Source: Leptofilum sp041748655
GTDB taxonomy: Bacteria > Chloroflexota > Anaerolineae > Promineifilales > Promineifilaceae
DNA: 64,000 nucleotides
Direction of reading: 5' to 3'
Assembly: GCA_041748655.1 (NCBI GenBank)
Contig: JBGTCV010000115.1
Span: 59,331 to 123,330 of the forward strand
Positions 33,014 through 41,228 of the stretch are shown one piece after another (positions within the stretch are counted from its first letter, which is position 1; each line of letters starts with the position of its first letter). The position numbers were made by a program, and so were the translations under genes. Under the pieces are notes generated by a model, which saw only the letters and a program-made list of their open reading frames with translations, was not told the DNA's origin and did not search any database.

Positions 33014-34804
33014 ATGACAACTATAAAACAACCCACTGTCGAAGTGCCCACATGGAAATTTATCTGGAGCTTGATTCGGTTTCATCCATGGCCCTACTTT
33101 TTCAATCTGCTGTCGCTGATTGCCTTGATGCTGGGGCAGTTGGGGCCACCGTTGGTTATTCGCTACTTCTTCGACTTGCTGACCAATGAAGCGACAGCCG
33201 CGTTTAACCTCACCACCCTGGTTGCCCTGCTGCTGGTGGTGGCGGTGGGTCGGATAGGTGGTCGGCGTGGCATGATTAAGATGAATCGGCCGTTTATGCT
33301 GCATGCCCACGCGCTGCTGCACAAAAACATGCTCTCTCGCATCCTGCAGCGGCCCGGTGCGCGTGCCCTGCCCGAAGCACCCGGCGAAGCAATCAGCCGC
33401 TTCCGGGGGGACGTTTGGGAAGTGCCGCTTTACGCGCTCTGGCTCAATGATGTAACAGCCAATGGCATCTTCCTCATTTTTGCCCTGGCCATCATGATGA
33501 GTATCAACGCCCGCATCGCCCTGTTTGCCCTGCTGCCGCTGCTGCTGGTCGTTTTACTGGCCAACAGCGCCACCGGACGCATCCAGGCATACCGGCAGGA
33601 GATGCGCAAGCGCAGCGGTATCGTTACCGGCTTCATTGCCGAGACGTTTGGTGCGGTGCAGGCGATCAAGGTTGCCTCTGCTGAAGATCGGGTGATCGAT
33701 TATTTTGATACGCTGAACGAAAAGCGGCGGCAGGCGGCGCTGAAGGATCGGCTGTTTAACGAAGTACTTGGCTCTATCTTCCAAAATTCGGGCAACATCG
33801 GCACGGCTATTATTTTGCTGCTGGCAGCCCAGAGCCTACAGGCTGGCGATTTTTCTGTGGGCGATTTTTCTCTTTTCGTCTCTTACCTGGGCAACACGGC
33901 GGGGTTTGTTGGCTTTTTGGGCTTTTTGCTGGCGCGGTACAAGCAAGCCAGTGTGGCCATTGGTCGGATGGTGCGGCTGCTGCAAGGGGCGGAGCCGCTC
34001 AGCCTGGTGCGCCACAGCCCGGTGCATTTGTCTGGCCCACTGCCGAAGATACCGTTTGTGGCGAAGACGGCCGTTCACCACCTCACCCATCTCAGCCTCC
34101 ACCACCTCAGCTACCAGCACCCCGAATCAGGGCGAGGTATTGTGAATATCAACCTGCATCTACCCAAAGGCAGTTTCACTGTGGTGACAGGACGCATTGG
34201 CGCGGGAAAAACCACGCTGCTGCGGGTTTTGTTGGGGCTGCTGCCCTATGACTCGGGTGAGATTTTCTGGAACGGCGAGCAAGTCACTCAACCTGCGGAA
34301 TTTTTCGTGCCGCCGCGCACAGCGTACACGGCCCAGGTGCCTCGCCTGTTCAGCGATACGCTCCGGCAAAATTTGCTGCTCGGCCTGCCAGAAACGCAAG
34401 TGAACATCGCGGCAGGCATCGAAGCCGCCATTTTAGACGAGGATGTGGCCCAGCTGGAAATCGGGCTGGACACCAAAGTTGGTCCCAAGGGCGTCAAGCT
34501 GTCTGGCGGGCAAATTCAGCGTTCGGCCACGGCACGCATGTTCCTGCGTGACGCCGAACTATACGTCTTTGACGATCTCTCCAGCGCGTTGGACGTGAAT
34601 ACAGAAAAGCAGCTGTGGGCCCAGCTGTTTGCCCGTGAAGTGGTGCCAACCTGCCTGGTGGTATCACATCGGCGGGCGGCTTTGCGACGGGCGGATCATA
34701 TTGTTGTGCTGAAAGACGGCCGTATCGAAGCCGAAGGCAAGCTGGAAGAATTACTCGCGACAAGTGTGGAGATGCAGCGCCTGTGGGAAGGTGACATACA
34801 GTAA
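33014..34804 (+). CDS. ABC exporter half-transporter, subunit 2
   Basis: A 596-residue half-transporter starting at ATG 33014 behind AAGGAGGAAC. After six membrane helices comes the ATPase domain with Walker A GRIGAGKTT near residue 393, a standard signature LSGGQ, and Walker B YVFDDLSSALD, where the catalytic Glu is Asp. Together with subunit 1 (good Walker B, altered LSAGE) this yields one fully consensus ATP site and one degenerate site, as in TM287/288 or TAP-type exporters. The switch region VVSHRRAAL keeps a His. The two genes are separated only by the hairpin repeat and are surely co-transcribed. Confidence 0.92.
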   Translation: MTTIKQPTVEVPTWKFIWSLIRFHPWPYFFNLLSLIALMLGQLGPPLVIRYFFDLLTNEATAAFNLTTLVALLLVVAVGRIGGRRGMIKMNRPFMLHAHALLHKNMLSRILQRPGARALPEAPGEAISRFRGDVWEVPLYALWLNDVTANGIFLIFALAIMMSINARIALFALLPLLLVVLLANSATGRIQAYRQEMRKRSGIVTGFIAETFGAVQAIKVASAEDRVIDYFDTLNEKRRQAALKDRLFNEVLGSIFQNSGNIGTAIILLLAAQSLQAGDFSVGDFSLFVSYLGNTAGFVGFLGFLLARYKQASVAIGRMVRLLQGAEPLSLVRHSPVHLSGPLPKIPFVAKTAVHHLTHLSLHHLSYQHPESGRGIVNINLHLPKGSFTVVTGRIGAGKTTLLRVLLGLLPYDSGEIFWNGEQVTQPAEFFVPPRTAYTAQVPRLFSDTLRQNLLLGLPETQVNIAAGIEAAILDEDVAQLEIGLDTKVGPKGVKLSGGQIQRSATARMFLRDAELYVFDDLSSALDVNTEKQLWAQLFAREVVPTCLVVSHRRAALRRADHIVVLKDGRIEAEGKLEELLATSVEMQRLWEGDIQ

Positions 34805-34814
34805 CAATTAAGGC

Positions 34815-34858
34815 ACAGGTTGAGCTTGTTGAAACGGGCTTCAACAAGCTCAACCTGT
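34815..34858. terminator. Long perfect hairpin between convergent genes
   Basis: ACAGGTTGAGCTTGTTGAA pairs without mismatch with TTCAACAAGCTCAACCTGT around the loop ACGGGC, a 19-bp stem. It lies between the exporter gene and the convergent response regulator. Only TAATAAAAAT follows, with no real T-run, so it may be a bidirectional barrier or repeat and not a classic terminator. Confidence 0.6.
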
Positions 34859-34869
34859 AATAAAAATAG

Positions 34870-35508
34870 CTAATCGTCCAACACAATCAGCCGGTGCCGC
34901 ACGGCGACGCGAATGAGTTCGACAATGTTGCGGGCGTCCAGCTTGGTCATCAGATTGGTACGGTGGCGTTCCACCGTTTTAATGCTCACGTTCAGCAGAT
35001 CGGCAATTTCGGCGTTGGTGTGCCCTTTGGCAATGAGCTGAAGCAGCTCATGCTCTCGCGGGGTTATCTGGTCGGCGGGGGATGGGGCGCTGCTGGCAGG
35101 GGTTGTCAGCACCGATTCAGAGACGGAGGGGCTGAGGTAGGTCGCGCCCCGGCTTGCGGCGCGAATGGTGAGCAGCAGCTCTTCCTTGAAGGAGCCTTTG
35201 AGCAAATACCCTTTGGCCCCGTTTTGCAGCGCCTGCCGCACAAAAATTTCGTCGGCGTACATAGAAAGGATGACAACGTGGGTCGGTAAATCCATTTCGC
35301 GCAGCTGTTCCAGCACCTGAATGCCGTTCATGCCGGGCATGGCAATATCCATGACAAGCACGTCCGGCTGCACGGTCTGTACCAAATCCAGCGCATCCTG
35401 GCCATTTTCGGCCTCGCCCACCACGGTGATGTCTTCGGCTTTTTCCAGCAAGGCGCGAATACCTTCACGCACCAGGTTGTGATCATCGGCAATAATTACG
35501 TTTATCAT
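34870..35508 (-). CDS. NarL/LuxR-family response regulator
   Basis: An N-terminal receiver domain (INVIIADDHNLVREGIRALL; phospho-Asp in DVLVMDIAMPG; Lys in GAKGYLLKGS) is joined to a C-terminal LuxR helix-turn-helix (TPREHELLQLIAKGHTNAEI, then LNVSIKTVERHRTNLMTKLD). I prefer the ATG ending at 35508 with AAGGA in front; another ATG ending at 35523 would overlap the kinase stop as ATGA. It should be phosphorylated by the kinase encoded just upstream and then bind DNA as a dimer. Targets are unknown; the ABC exporter is convergent and so not an obvious one. Confidence 0.93.
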   Translation of the reverse strand: MINVIIADDHNLVREGIRALLEKAEDITVVGEAENGQDALDLVQTVQPDVLVMDIAMPGMNGIQVLEQLREMDLPTHVVILSMYADEIFVRQALQNGAKGYLLKGSFKEELLLTIRAASRGATYLSPSVSESVLTTPASSAPSPADQITPREHELLQLIAKGHTNAEIADLLNVSIKTVERHRTNLMTKLDARNIVELIRVAVRHRLIVLDD

Positions 35509-35519
35509 AAGTTTCCTTG

Positions 35520-36605
35520 TCATCGGTCTGGCAGCGGCAGATGCGCGATAAGGCGCGTGCCGTGCCCGGGCTTTGTCTCTAGTTCCAGATGCCCGCCCAG
35601 TAATTCTACGCGCTCATGCATCCCAAGTAAACCGAGGCCAGCCGGTTGGGGTTTGGCAACGGCCGTTTTCCCCCCTTCAAACCCCACGCCATCATCCACA
35701 ATGGAAAGGTGAACGGCCGTTTCATCTCCCCACAGCTTCACCCACACGCGGCTGGCCTGGGCATGTTTGGCCACATTCGTCAGCGCCTCTTGCAGCACCC
35801 GGTAGAGGCAAATATTAGACGCATCCGGCAGCCCCAGCCGTGGTGTTCCGTCATAAGAGATGTCTAACTGGGTCCGACGGCCGAAATTTTGGCAAAAATC
35901 CTCCAGCGTCAGGTTTAGCCCCACCGTGTCCAGCGCCGGGGGACGCAGCCCCCGTGCCAGTTGGCGAATACTGTCACGCGTACTGTCTGTCAGGGCAATT
36001 GCCTCGGTTAAATTTTGGCGTAAGCTCTCTTCAGCAGTTGGCAGATCCCCCCGAATAATTTCCAGCCCAATTTTTAGCGCCGTTAACGCCTGACCCGCCT
36101 CATCATGCAGCTCGCGGGAGATGCGCTGGCGCTCTTCCTCCTGGGCCAGCACGATACGCCGGGCCATCTCCTGAATCGCCTCTTCGGCCCGCTTGCGCGC
36201 CGTCACGTCATGAGCATAAACGCGCACGCGGTGGACATCGCCGGCAAGCGTATAGCACACCTTTTCCTCCAGCACCGCATCACCGGTGTCTACCTCGCGG
36301 GTCACGTACTCCTGATCGCTGTCCACAAAAGACACGATGGTGGAACGCAGTCCCCGCAGCAACGGATGGCCTGGCCCTTGCTGCCACAGTTCTGGAAAAC
36401 GGCTTTGGGCTTCGGGGTTCATGTAGGTGGGCCGCCCCAGGAGATCGGTTTCAATCACCATATTGGGATTTTGCTCCGGAAAAGAGGCCAGCCATTTCAG
36501 CTTTTTTTCCAAATGCTGGTAATCGACCACCTGCTGCTCTAGCTGATTAATCCTTGTTTGTAATTCCGTAATTTGTTGTTGGTATACGGCCGTATCGCTG
36601 CCCAT
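35520..36605 (-). CDS. Sensor histidine kinase, PAS plus HisKA_3
   Basis: I start at MGSDTAVYQQQ (codon ending at 36605, behind AGAGGGAAAAGT), giving 361 residues. An N-terminal coiled coil is followed by a PAS-like domain (NPNMVIETDLLGRPTYMNPE) with a PAC tail (VRVYAHDVTARKRAEEAI), then the HisKA_3 dimerisation helix with the phospho-His in RISRELHDEAGQALTAL, and the ATP-binding domain with EALTNVAKHA and GLGLLGMHERV. No membrane helices, so it is a soluble sensor, perhaps of a bound small molecule or redox state. It is translationally coupled to the regulator downstream. Confidence 0.92.
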   Translation of the reverse strand: MGSDTAVYQQQITELQTRINQLEQQVVDYQHLEKKLKWLASFPEQNPNMVIETDLLGRPTYMNPEAQSRFPELWQQGPGHPLLRGLRSTIVSFVDSDQEYVTREVDTGDAVLEEKVCYTLAGDVHRVRVYAHDVTARKRAEEAIQEMARRIVLAQEEERQRISRELHDEAGQALTALKIGLEIIRGDLPTAEESLRQNLTEAIALTDSTRDSIRQLARGLRPPALDTVGLNLTLEDFCQNFGRRTQLDISYDGTPRLGLPDASNICLYRVLQEALTNVAKHAQASRVWVKLWGDETAVHLSIVDDGVGFEGGKTAVAKPQPAGLGLLGMHERVELLGGHLELETKPGHGTRLIAHLPLPDR

Positions 36606-36973
36606 ACTTTTCCCTCTCTCACAAAACCAATTCAGTGCAACCAGCAAACATGCTACCTGCCACTCAATTATGATCATTTTCCCGCTTTGTGTCGATCCCC
36701 GTTTGGCACGCCGTCTCCCCTCCGCTAAAATGTCTCAATCTCCATCCACTCACAAAGGAGTCCAGACACGCCATATGACACAACCACGCCAGACAATCTC
36801 ATTTTTCTCTGTGGTCCTCTGTGGCTTCTCTGCGCAGCTCTGTGTTCCGCTTGTTTCCAAAGGAGACACCATGCGCCGCAGCGCACCAACAAATGAATGA
36901 AAATGGGACGCAGATTTTTCTTTTTTATCTGCGTCATCTGCGTTAATCTGCGTCCTATTTTCACAGGAGTTCT
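36606..36973. repeat. Gene-free spacer with CTCTGTG and ATCTGCG repeat words
   Basis: The 368-bp gap between the kinase and the enoyl-CoA hydratase gene contains CTCTGTGGTCCTCTGTGG-type words at about 36808-36860 and an ATCTGCGTCATCTGCG hairpin at 36903-36965 (GGGACGCAGATT facing AATCTGCGTCC). No gene is seen. The AGGAG ribosome site of the next gene follows at once. Confidence 0.6.
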
Positions 36974-37774
36974 ATGAACTACAAAGATTTTCAGCACATC
37001 CTCTTTGAAAAACGTCATCCCCACATCCTCTGGATCACTCTCAACCGGCCCGAGGTGCTCAACGCCGCCGACGCCCGCCTGCACACCGAACTAGTCGAAC
37101 TGTGGCGCACCCTCGACCGCGACCCGGAGGTGCATGTCGCCGTCGTCACTGGCGCAGGCCGCGCCTTTTCCGCTGGGGGCGACCTGAAGCTGGTGGAAAA
37201 CGCCTACCAAAACCACGACGAAGTGATCCGCATTCTGGATGAAGCCCGCGATTTAGTCTACAACATGCTCCATTGCAGCAAGCCAATTATTTCGGCGATT
37301 AACGGAGCGGCCGTTGGCGCAGGACTGGTGGTGGCGCTGCTGGCGGACATCAGCATTGCCGGGGAGAGCGCCCGGCTGGCCGACGGCCATGTGCGCATGG
37401 GCGTGGCCGCTGGCGACCATGCAGCGATCATCTGGCCGCTGCTGTGCGGCATGGCCAAGGCCAAATATTACCTCATGACCAGCGACTTCGTCTCCGGCCC
37501 GGAAGCGGAGCGCATGGGGTTGGTGAGCCTGTGTGTGCCAGATGACGAACTGCTGGACAAGGCAATGGCTATTGCTACCAACCTGGCCACTGGTCCACGC
37601 CACGCCATCCGCTTCACCAAGCGCGCCCTGAACCAGTGGCTGCTCCAGGCTGGCCCCATCTTCGATCACTCCCTGGCGCTGGAAATGCTCGGCTTCTTCT
37701 CTGAAGACATGATGGCCGGGGTGGAGGCGCTGCGTGAGAAAAGACCGCCTCGTTATCCATCTAGCAAACTTTAA
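36974..37774 (+). CDS. Enoyl-CoA hydratase/isomerase family protein
   Basis: A 266-residue crotonase-fold enzyme. Typical segments are HILWITLNRPEVLNAADARL, VAVVTGAGRAFSAGGDLKLV (first oxyanion-hole strand) and AAVGAGLVVALLADISIAGE (second oxyanion hole, GAG), with RMGVAAGDHAAI after it. The Glu that in classic hydratases acts in GGGCE is not at the usual place (GAGLVVALL), so it may isomerise or thioesterify and not hydrate. It lies 190 bp before paaA, so a role in ring-opened phenylacetate metabolism (PaaF/PaaG-like) is likely but not proven. Confidence 0.88.
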   Translation: MNYKDFQHILFEKRHPHILWITLNRPEVLNAADARLHTELVELWRTLDRDPEVHVAVVTGAGRAFSAGGDLKLVENAYQNHDEVIRILDEARDLVYNMLHCSKPIISAINGAAVGAGLVVALLADISIAGESARLADGHVRMGVAAGDHAAIIWPLLCGMAKAKYYLMTSDFVSGPEAERMGLVSLCVPDDELLDKAMAIATNLATGPRHAIRFTKRALNQWLLQAGPIFDHSLALEMLGFFSEDMMAGVEALREKRPPRYPSSKL

Positions 37775-37794
37775 CAACACGAATTTCACGAATG

Positions 37795-37890
37795 GACAAA
37801 TGGCACAAATTGCTTCCAAATCTCCGTGTATCTCTGTGCCTCCTCTGCGAAACTCTGTGTTCCGCTTTTTCTCCGTGTTCCGCTTTTTCT
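37795..37890. repeat. CTCTGTG/CCGC iterated repeat, paa spacer 1
   Basis: CTCCGTGTATCTCTGTGCCTCCTCTGCG and CTCTGTGTTCCGC words repeat, with TTTTTCTCCGTGTTCCGC doubled. Complementary arms are weak here. It lies in the spacer before paaA. Confidence 0.5.
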
Positions 37891-37922
37891 AAATTTCTCA
37901 TAAGCCCCATCCCAGTTTGTTG

Positions 37923-37928
37923 TATAAT
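37923..37928 (+). promoter_or_regulatory. Possible -10 box of the paa genes
   Basis: TATAAT lies 35 bp ahead of the paaA ATG in an otherwise repeat-free stretch, with CGAGGCATTTCTT before the start. A good -35 box is not evident. Confidence 0.35.
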
Positions 37929-37963
37929 GGCGGTAACCACTATCTACAACCGAGGCATTTCTT

Positions 37964-38908
37964 ATGATTGAACAAACCCTGGAAGTTGACGACAAGTTAG
38001 CCGAATTCGAGGCCCGCATTGCCCGGGGCGAGAAAATTGAGCCGGGCGATTGGATGCCGGACGAATACCGCCGCCAGCTCATCCGCATGATTTCGCAGCA
38101 CGCCCACAGCGAAGTGGTGGGCATGCTGCCGGAAGGGGCCTGGATTCCCCATGCGCCCAGCCTGCGCCGCAAAATGGTCCTCATGGCCAAGGTGCAGGAT
38201 GAAGCGGGACACGGCCAATACCTCTACCACGCCGCCGAAACGCTGGGCGCGACCCGCGAAGAGCTGCTGGACGCGCTGCTCACCGGCAAAGCCAAATACG
38301 CCTCCATCTTCAACTACCCCACCCTCACCTGGGCCGATGTGGCCTGGATTGGCTGGCTGGTCGATGGCGCGGCGATCAAAAACCAGTTGATGTTGTCCCA
38401 CGCCTCCTACGGCCCCTATTCGCGGGCGATGGTGCGCATCTGCGCTGAAGAGACGTTCCACTACAAGCAGGGCAAGGAAATGATTGTCCATTACGCCAGT
38501 AACGGTACACCGGAGCAGAAGGCAATGGTGCAGGACGGCCTGAACCGCTGGTGGCCACCCACCCTGATGATGTTTGGTCCGCACGACAGCGAATCGACCA
38601 ACTCTGAAGTGCTCATGCGCTGGGGCATCAAAACGAAAAGCAATGATGAACTGCGCCAGGAATTCATCAACGAAGAAGTGCCAGAAATTCAGGCGCTGGA
38701 CTTGACAATTCCTGACCCTGACCTGCATTTTGACGAAACATCCGGCAACTGGATCATTGGTCCGATTGATTGGGACGAGTTTTGGCGCGTGGTGAAAGGC
38801 CACGGTCCGATGAATGCCGAGCGCCTGGCAGCCCGACAAGAAGCGCACGACAACGGCCGTTGGGTGCGTGAAGCCATGGCTGCCTATGCAAAAAAATCTG
38901 CCGCTTAA
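37964..38908 (+). CDS. paaA: 1,2-phenylacetyl-CoA epoxidase catalytic subunit PaaA
   Basis: This 314-residue protein is the di-iron oxygenase subunit that inserts oxygen into the ring of phenylacetyl-CoA. Two ExxH iron-ligand motifs are present: VQDEAGHGQYL and CAEETFHYKQG. Other family features include IEPGDWMPDEYRRQL and PPTLMMFGPHDSES. Length matches E. coli PaaA (about 309). Neighbouring genes encode the partner subunits in the usual order A-B-C-D, though each gap is 95-112 bp, wider than in most paa operons, and filled with repeats. The reductase PaaE is not in the window. Confidence 0.95.
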   Translation: MIEQTLEVDDKLAEFEARIARGEKIEPGDWMPDEYRRQLIRMISQHAHSEVVGMLPEGAWIPHAPSLRRKMVLMAKVQDEAGHGQYLYHAAETLGATREELLDALLTGKAKYASIFNYPTLTWADVAWIGWLVDGAAIKNQLMLSHASYGPYSRAMVRICAEETFHYKQGKEMIVHYASNGTPEQKAMVQDGLNRWWPPTLMMFGPHDSESTNSEVLMRWGIKTKSNDELRQEFINEEVPEIQALDLTIPDPDLHFDETSGNWIIGPIDWDEFWRVVKGHGPMNAERLAARQEAHDNGRWVREAMAAYAKKSAA

Positions 38909-39010
38909 TCCCTCGTTCCACGCTCTGCGTGGAATGAAGACGTTGGCGCTCCGCGCCCAGGGACGCAGAGCGTCCAGAAAAACATTCCAACGGAGACCGT
39001 TGGAACGAGA
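38909..39010. repeat. CGTTCCACGCTCTGCGTGG hairpin repeat, paa spacer 2
   Basis: CTCGTTCCACGC faces GCGTGGAATGAA, then GGCGCTCCGCGCCC, GACGCAGAGCGTCC and AACATTCCAACGGAGACCGTTGGAACGAG. Three nested or adjacent hairpins fill the paaA-paaB spacer. The same words recur at 61560-61720. Confidence 0.75.
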
Positions 39011-39019
39011 AAAAGTATA

Positions 39020-39598
39020 ATGACCGATACCCAATGGCCTCGTTACGAGGTGTTCAAGCAAGATAATCCGAAGAAGCCGCATGAGGCTGTTGGCTCCGTC
39101 CATGCCCCGGATGCGGAGCTGGCGCTGCAAAATGCACGGGATGTGTTTGTACGGCGGCCCAGCGCCGTGAGTTTGTGGGTCGTGCCTGCCGACGCCATTT
39201 TTTCGATGACGCGGGAAGCGCTGGCAGCGGATCCTGAGTGGTGGTTGGCGGATGAAGAGGATGGGGGTGAGATACGGCCACTTCGACCCAGCTCAGTGCA
39301 AGCGTTCCACCTCTTCACCAAAGCCAGCCAGCGGCGCAGCATGACCTTCGTGCAGCACGTCGGCCAGATTGAAGCTGCCAACGCCAAAGCCGCGCTCCGC
39401 CAGGCAATTGCCAGCGGCCAGTTTGGCAGCAATGCTGTCTGGGTCTGGTGGGTGGTGGCCGATGAGCAAATCATTCGCAGCGATGTAGACGACATCGACA
39501 CGCTGTTTGCCCCGGCGCTGGACAAAACGTACCGGCAGCAAAGCCATTACGGCTTCGTCAGCCCACGCCGCCAAAAATACGGCCGTCAAGACAAATGA
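39020..39598 (+). CDS. paaB: PaaB with two fused PaaB-type domains
   Basis: PaaB is usually about 95 residues and bridges the PaaAC heterodimers. This protein has 192. The first domain has WPRYEVFKQDNPKKPHEAVG and ALQNARDVFVRRPSAVSLWV, a close match to E. coli PaaB. The second has FHLFTKASQRRSMTFVQHVG and ALRQAIASGQFGSNAVWVWW, followed by a tail (LDKTYRQQSHYGF) that matches the end of single-domain PaaB. So it seems to be a tandem duplication in which only the second copy kept the C-terminal tail. A pseudo-dimer could replace the PaaB dimer of the classic complex. Confidence 0.88.
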   Translation: MTDTQWPRYEVFKQDNPKKPHEAVGSVHAPDAELALQNARDVFVRRPSAVSLWVVPADAIFSMTREALAADPEWWLADEEDGGEIRPLRPSSVQAFHLFTKASQRRSMTFVQHVGQIEAANAKAALRQAIASGQFGSNAVWVWWVVADEQIIRSDVDDIDTLFAPALDKTYRQQSHYGFVSPRRQKYGRQDK

Positions 39599-39700
39599 AA
39601 ATGGGACGCGGATAAACGCAGATCACGCTGATTTTTCTCTATTTTCTCTGTGGAACTCTGTGTTTTCTCTGCGCAACTCTGTGTTCCGCTTTTTTCTCAA
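39596..39700. repeat. CTCTGTG iterated repeat, paa spacer 3
   Basis: GGGACGCGGATAAACGCAGATC is followed by TTTTCTCTGTGGAACTCTGTG and TTTTCTCTGCGCAACTCTGTG, direct repeats of about 17 bp. The element runs into the paaC start region, so the translation frame is open through it. Confidence 0.55.
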
Positions 39701-39709
39701 AGACCATAT

Positions 39710-40465
39710 ATGAACCAGGCATTTCAACAGGTATTAATCCAAAAATTACTGGCGATGGCCGATGATGAACTCATCCTGGCCCATCGCAATTCGGAATGGA
39801 TCGGCCACGCTCCGATTTTGGAGGAAGACATTGCCCTGGCCAACATCGCCCAGGACGAGCTGGGACACGCCAACATCTGGTACGAACTGCACCAAACGCT
39901 CACCGGGGATGGCCCGGACGAATTGGCCTTTTTCCGCGACGCCGCCGAATTTCGCAACGTGCAAATGGTCGAACTGCCGCGCGGCGACTGGGCCTTCACC
40001 ATGCTGCGCCAATATCTGTTCGATGCTTACGAACTGCTGCTGCTAGTCAAATTGCAGCACAGCCGCTACCAGCCGCTGGCCGAAGCGTCTGCCAAAATCC
40101 GCAATGAGGAGATTTACCATCTGCGCCACACCAGCAGCTGGATCAAGCGGCTGGGGCTGGGCACGGAAGAATCGAACCGGCGCACACAGAACGCCCTGGA
40201 CGAACTGTGGCCTTACGCGCAGCAGCTTTTTGTGCCGCTGCCGGATGAGTCACTTTTGTTGGACGAGAAGATCGTGCCGGATTTAGCTGCGCTGCATGAG
40301 GAGTGGCTGGAAAGGATACGGCCGTTCCTCACCGCCACCAACCTCACCATTCCAACCAGCCATACGCCACCCACCGCCAACCGCAGCCGCCACACAGCCC
40401 ACCTCACCACCCTGCTGGGCGATATGCAAAAGGTAGCCCGGCTGAACCGTGAGGCGGTTTGGTGA
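39710..40465 (+). CDS. paaC: Phenylacetyl-CoA epoxidase subunit PaaC
   Basis: From ATG 39710 this protein has 251 residues of ferritin-like fold, with EWIGHAPILEEDIALANIAQ near the start as in E. coli PaaC. In E. coli PaaC the iron site is lost (LDLLGQAR in helix 2, from memory). Here the same place reads AQDELGHANIW, and the later motif is IRNEEIYHLRH, so both ExxH motifs seem intact. It may therefore bind a di-iron centre of its own. The upstream frame to 39650 is repeat sequence and not likely to be translated. Confidence 0.9.
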   Translation: MNQAFQQVLIQKLLAMADDELILAHRNSEWIGHAPILEEDIALANIAQDELGHANIWYELHQTLTGDGPDELAFFRDAAEFRNVQMVELPRGDWAFTMLRQYLFDAYELLLLVKLQHSRYQPLAEASAKIRNEEIYHLRHTSSWIKRLGLGTEESNRRTQNALDELWPYAQQLFVPLPDESLLLDEKIVPDLAALHEEWLERIRPFLTATNLTIPTSHTPPTANRSRHTAHLTTLLGDMQKVARLNREAVW

Positions 40466-40551
40466 TTGGGTAATTAAGTAATTGAGTAATTGAGTAATTG
40501 AGCAATTGCCCAATTACCTAATTACCTAATTACTCAATTACTCAATTACAA
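40464..40551. repeat. Iterated TAATTG hairpin repeat, copy 4
   Basis: GTAATTAAGTAATTGAGTAATTG and GAGCAATTG words face CAATTACCTAATTACC and TAATTACTCAATTACTC. It is the longest member of the family and fills the paaC-paaD spacer. Confidence 0.8.
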
Positions 40552-40560
40552 AACATTCCC

Positions 40561-41049
40561 ATGACAAAACTCACCCCCACCCAAATCTGGCAGGCACTCG
40601 AACAGGTCAAAGACCCGGAAATTCCGGTTGTGTCTGTGGTGGAGATGGGCATTGTGCGGGAAGTAACTGTGGACGGGGACGCGGTGCGGGTGACGATGAC
40701 GCCCACTTTTTCTGGCTGCCCCGCTTTGGACGTGATGAGGCGGGATATTGAAACGGCCGTTCGCCAGCTAGGCATCCAAAACGTCACCGTAGAAACGATC
40801 CTCTATCCCCCCTGGAGCACCGACTGGATTACAGACGACGCCCGCGAAAAGCTGCGCCAGTTTGGCCTGGCCCCGCCGCAAAAACACAGCGGCAACCTCA
40901 TCTCCGTCGCCTTTCTGGATGTGGCCGAATGCCCCCGCTGTGGCTCCAAAAACACCACCATCAAAAACAGCTTCGGCCCCACCCTCTGCCGCATGATCTA
41001 CTACTGCCACGACTGCCAGGACGCCTTCGAGCAGTTCAAACCATTATAG
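40561..41049 (+). CDS. paaD: Phenylacetate pathway protein PaaD
   Basis: A 162-residue PaaD: an N-terminal MIP18/DUF59 domain (WQALEQVKDPEIPVVSVVEM and FSGCPALDVM) and a C-terminal zinc ribbon (CPRCGSKN, then YYCHDCQDAF). PaaD is needed for epoxidase maturation, probably by helping to assemble iron-sulfur or di-iron centres in the Paa complex. Length and order fit. It ends the visible paa group. Confidence 0.93.
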   Translation: MTKLTPTQIWQALEQVKDPEIPVVSVVEMGIVREVTVDGDAVRVTMTPTFSGCPALDVMRRDIETAVRQLGIQNVTVETILYPPWSTDWITDDAREKLRQFGLAPPQKHSGNLISVAFLDVAECPRCGSKNTTIKNSFGPTLCRMIYYCHDCQDAFEQFKPL

Positions 41050-41225
41050 TTTTTGCCACAGAGGGCACAGAGATTTGAGAGATTGGAAAGAAAGACCCAA
41101 AGAGTTCATTGCTCAAAAACGACAATCACTCTGGTCTAAACTCCTACCCATCTCGCGAGAAAAAATCTGCTTAATCTGCGCAATCTGTGGATTTTTCCTC
41201 TTTTGTCTCTGTGCCCTCTGTGGCT
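41050..41225. repeat. CTCTGTG/ATCTGCG iterated repeat after paaD
   Basis: TTGCCACAGAGGGCACAGAG faces CTCTGTGCCCTCTGTGGC near 41205-41225, a perfect long-range pair of arms enclosing AT-rich sequence with ATCTGCG words. It lies between convergent genes. Confidence 0.65.
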
Positions 41226-41228
41226 AAT

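Noticed and set aside
37997..39130. A 377-residue minus-strand frame opposite paaA.
   Set aside because: It is the complement of an unmistakable paaA and spans a repeat; no motif is recognisable.
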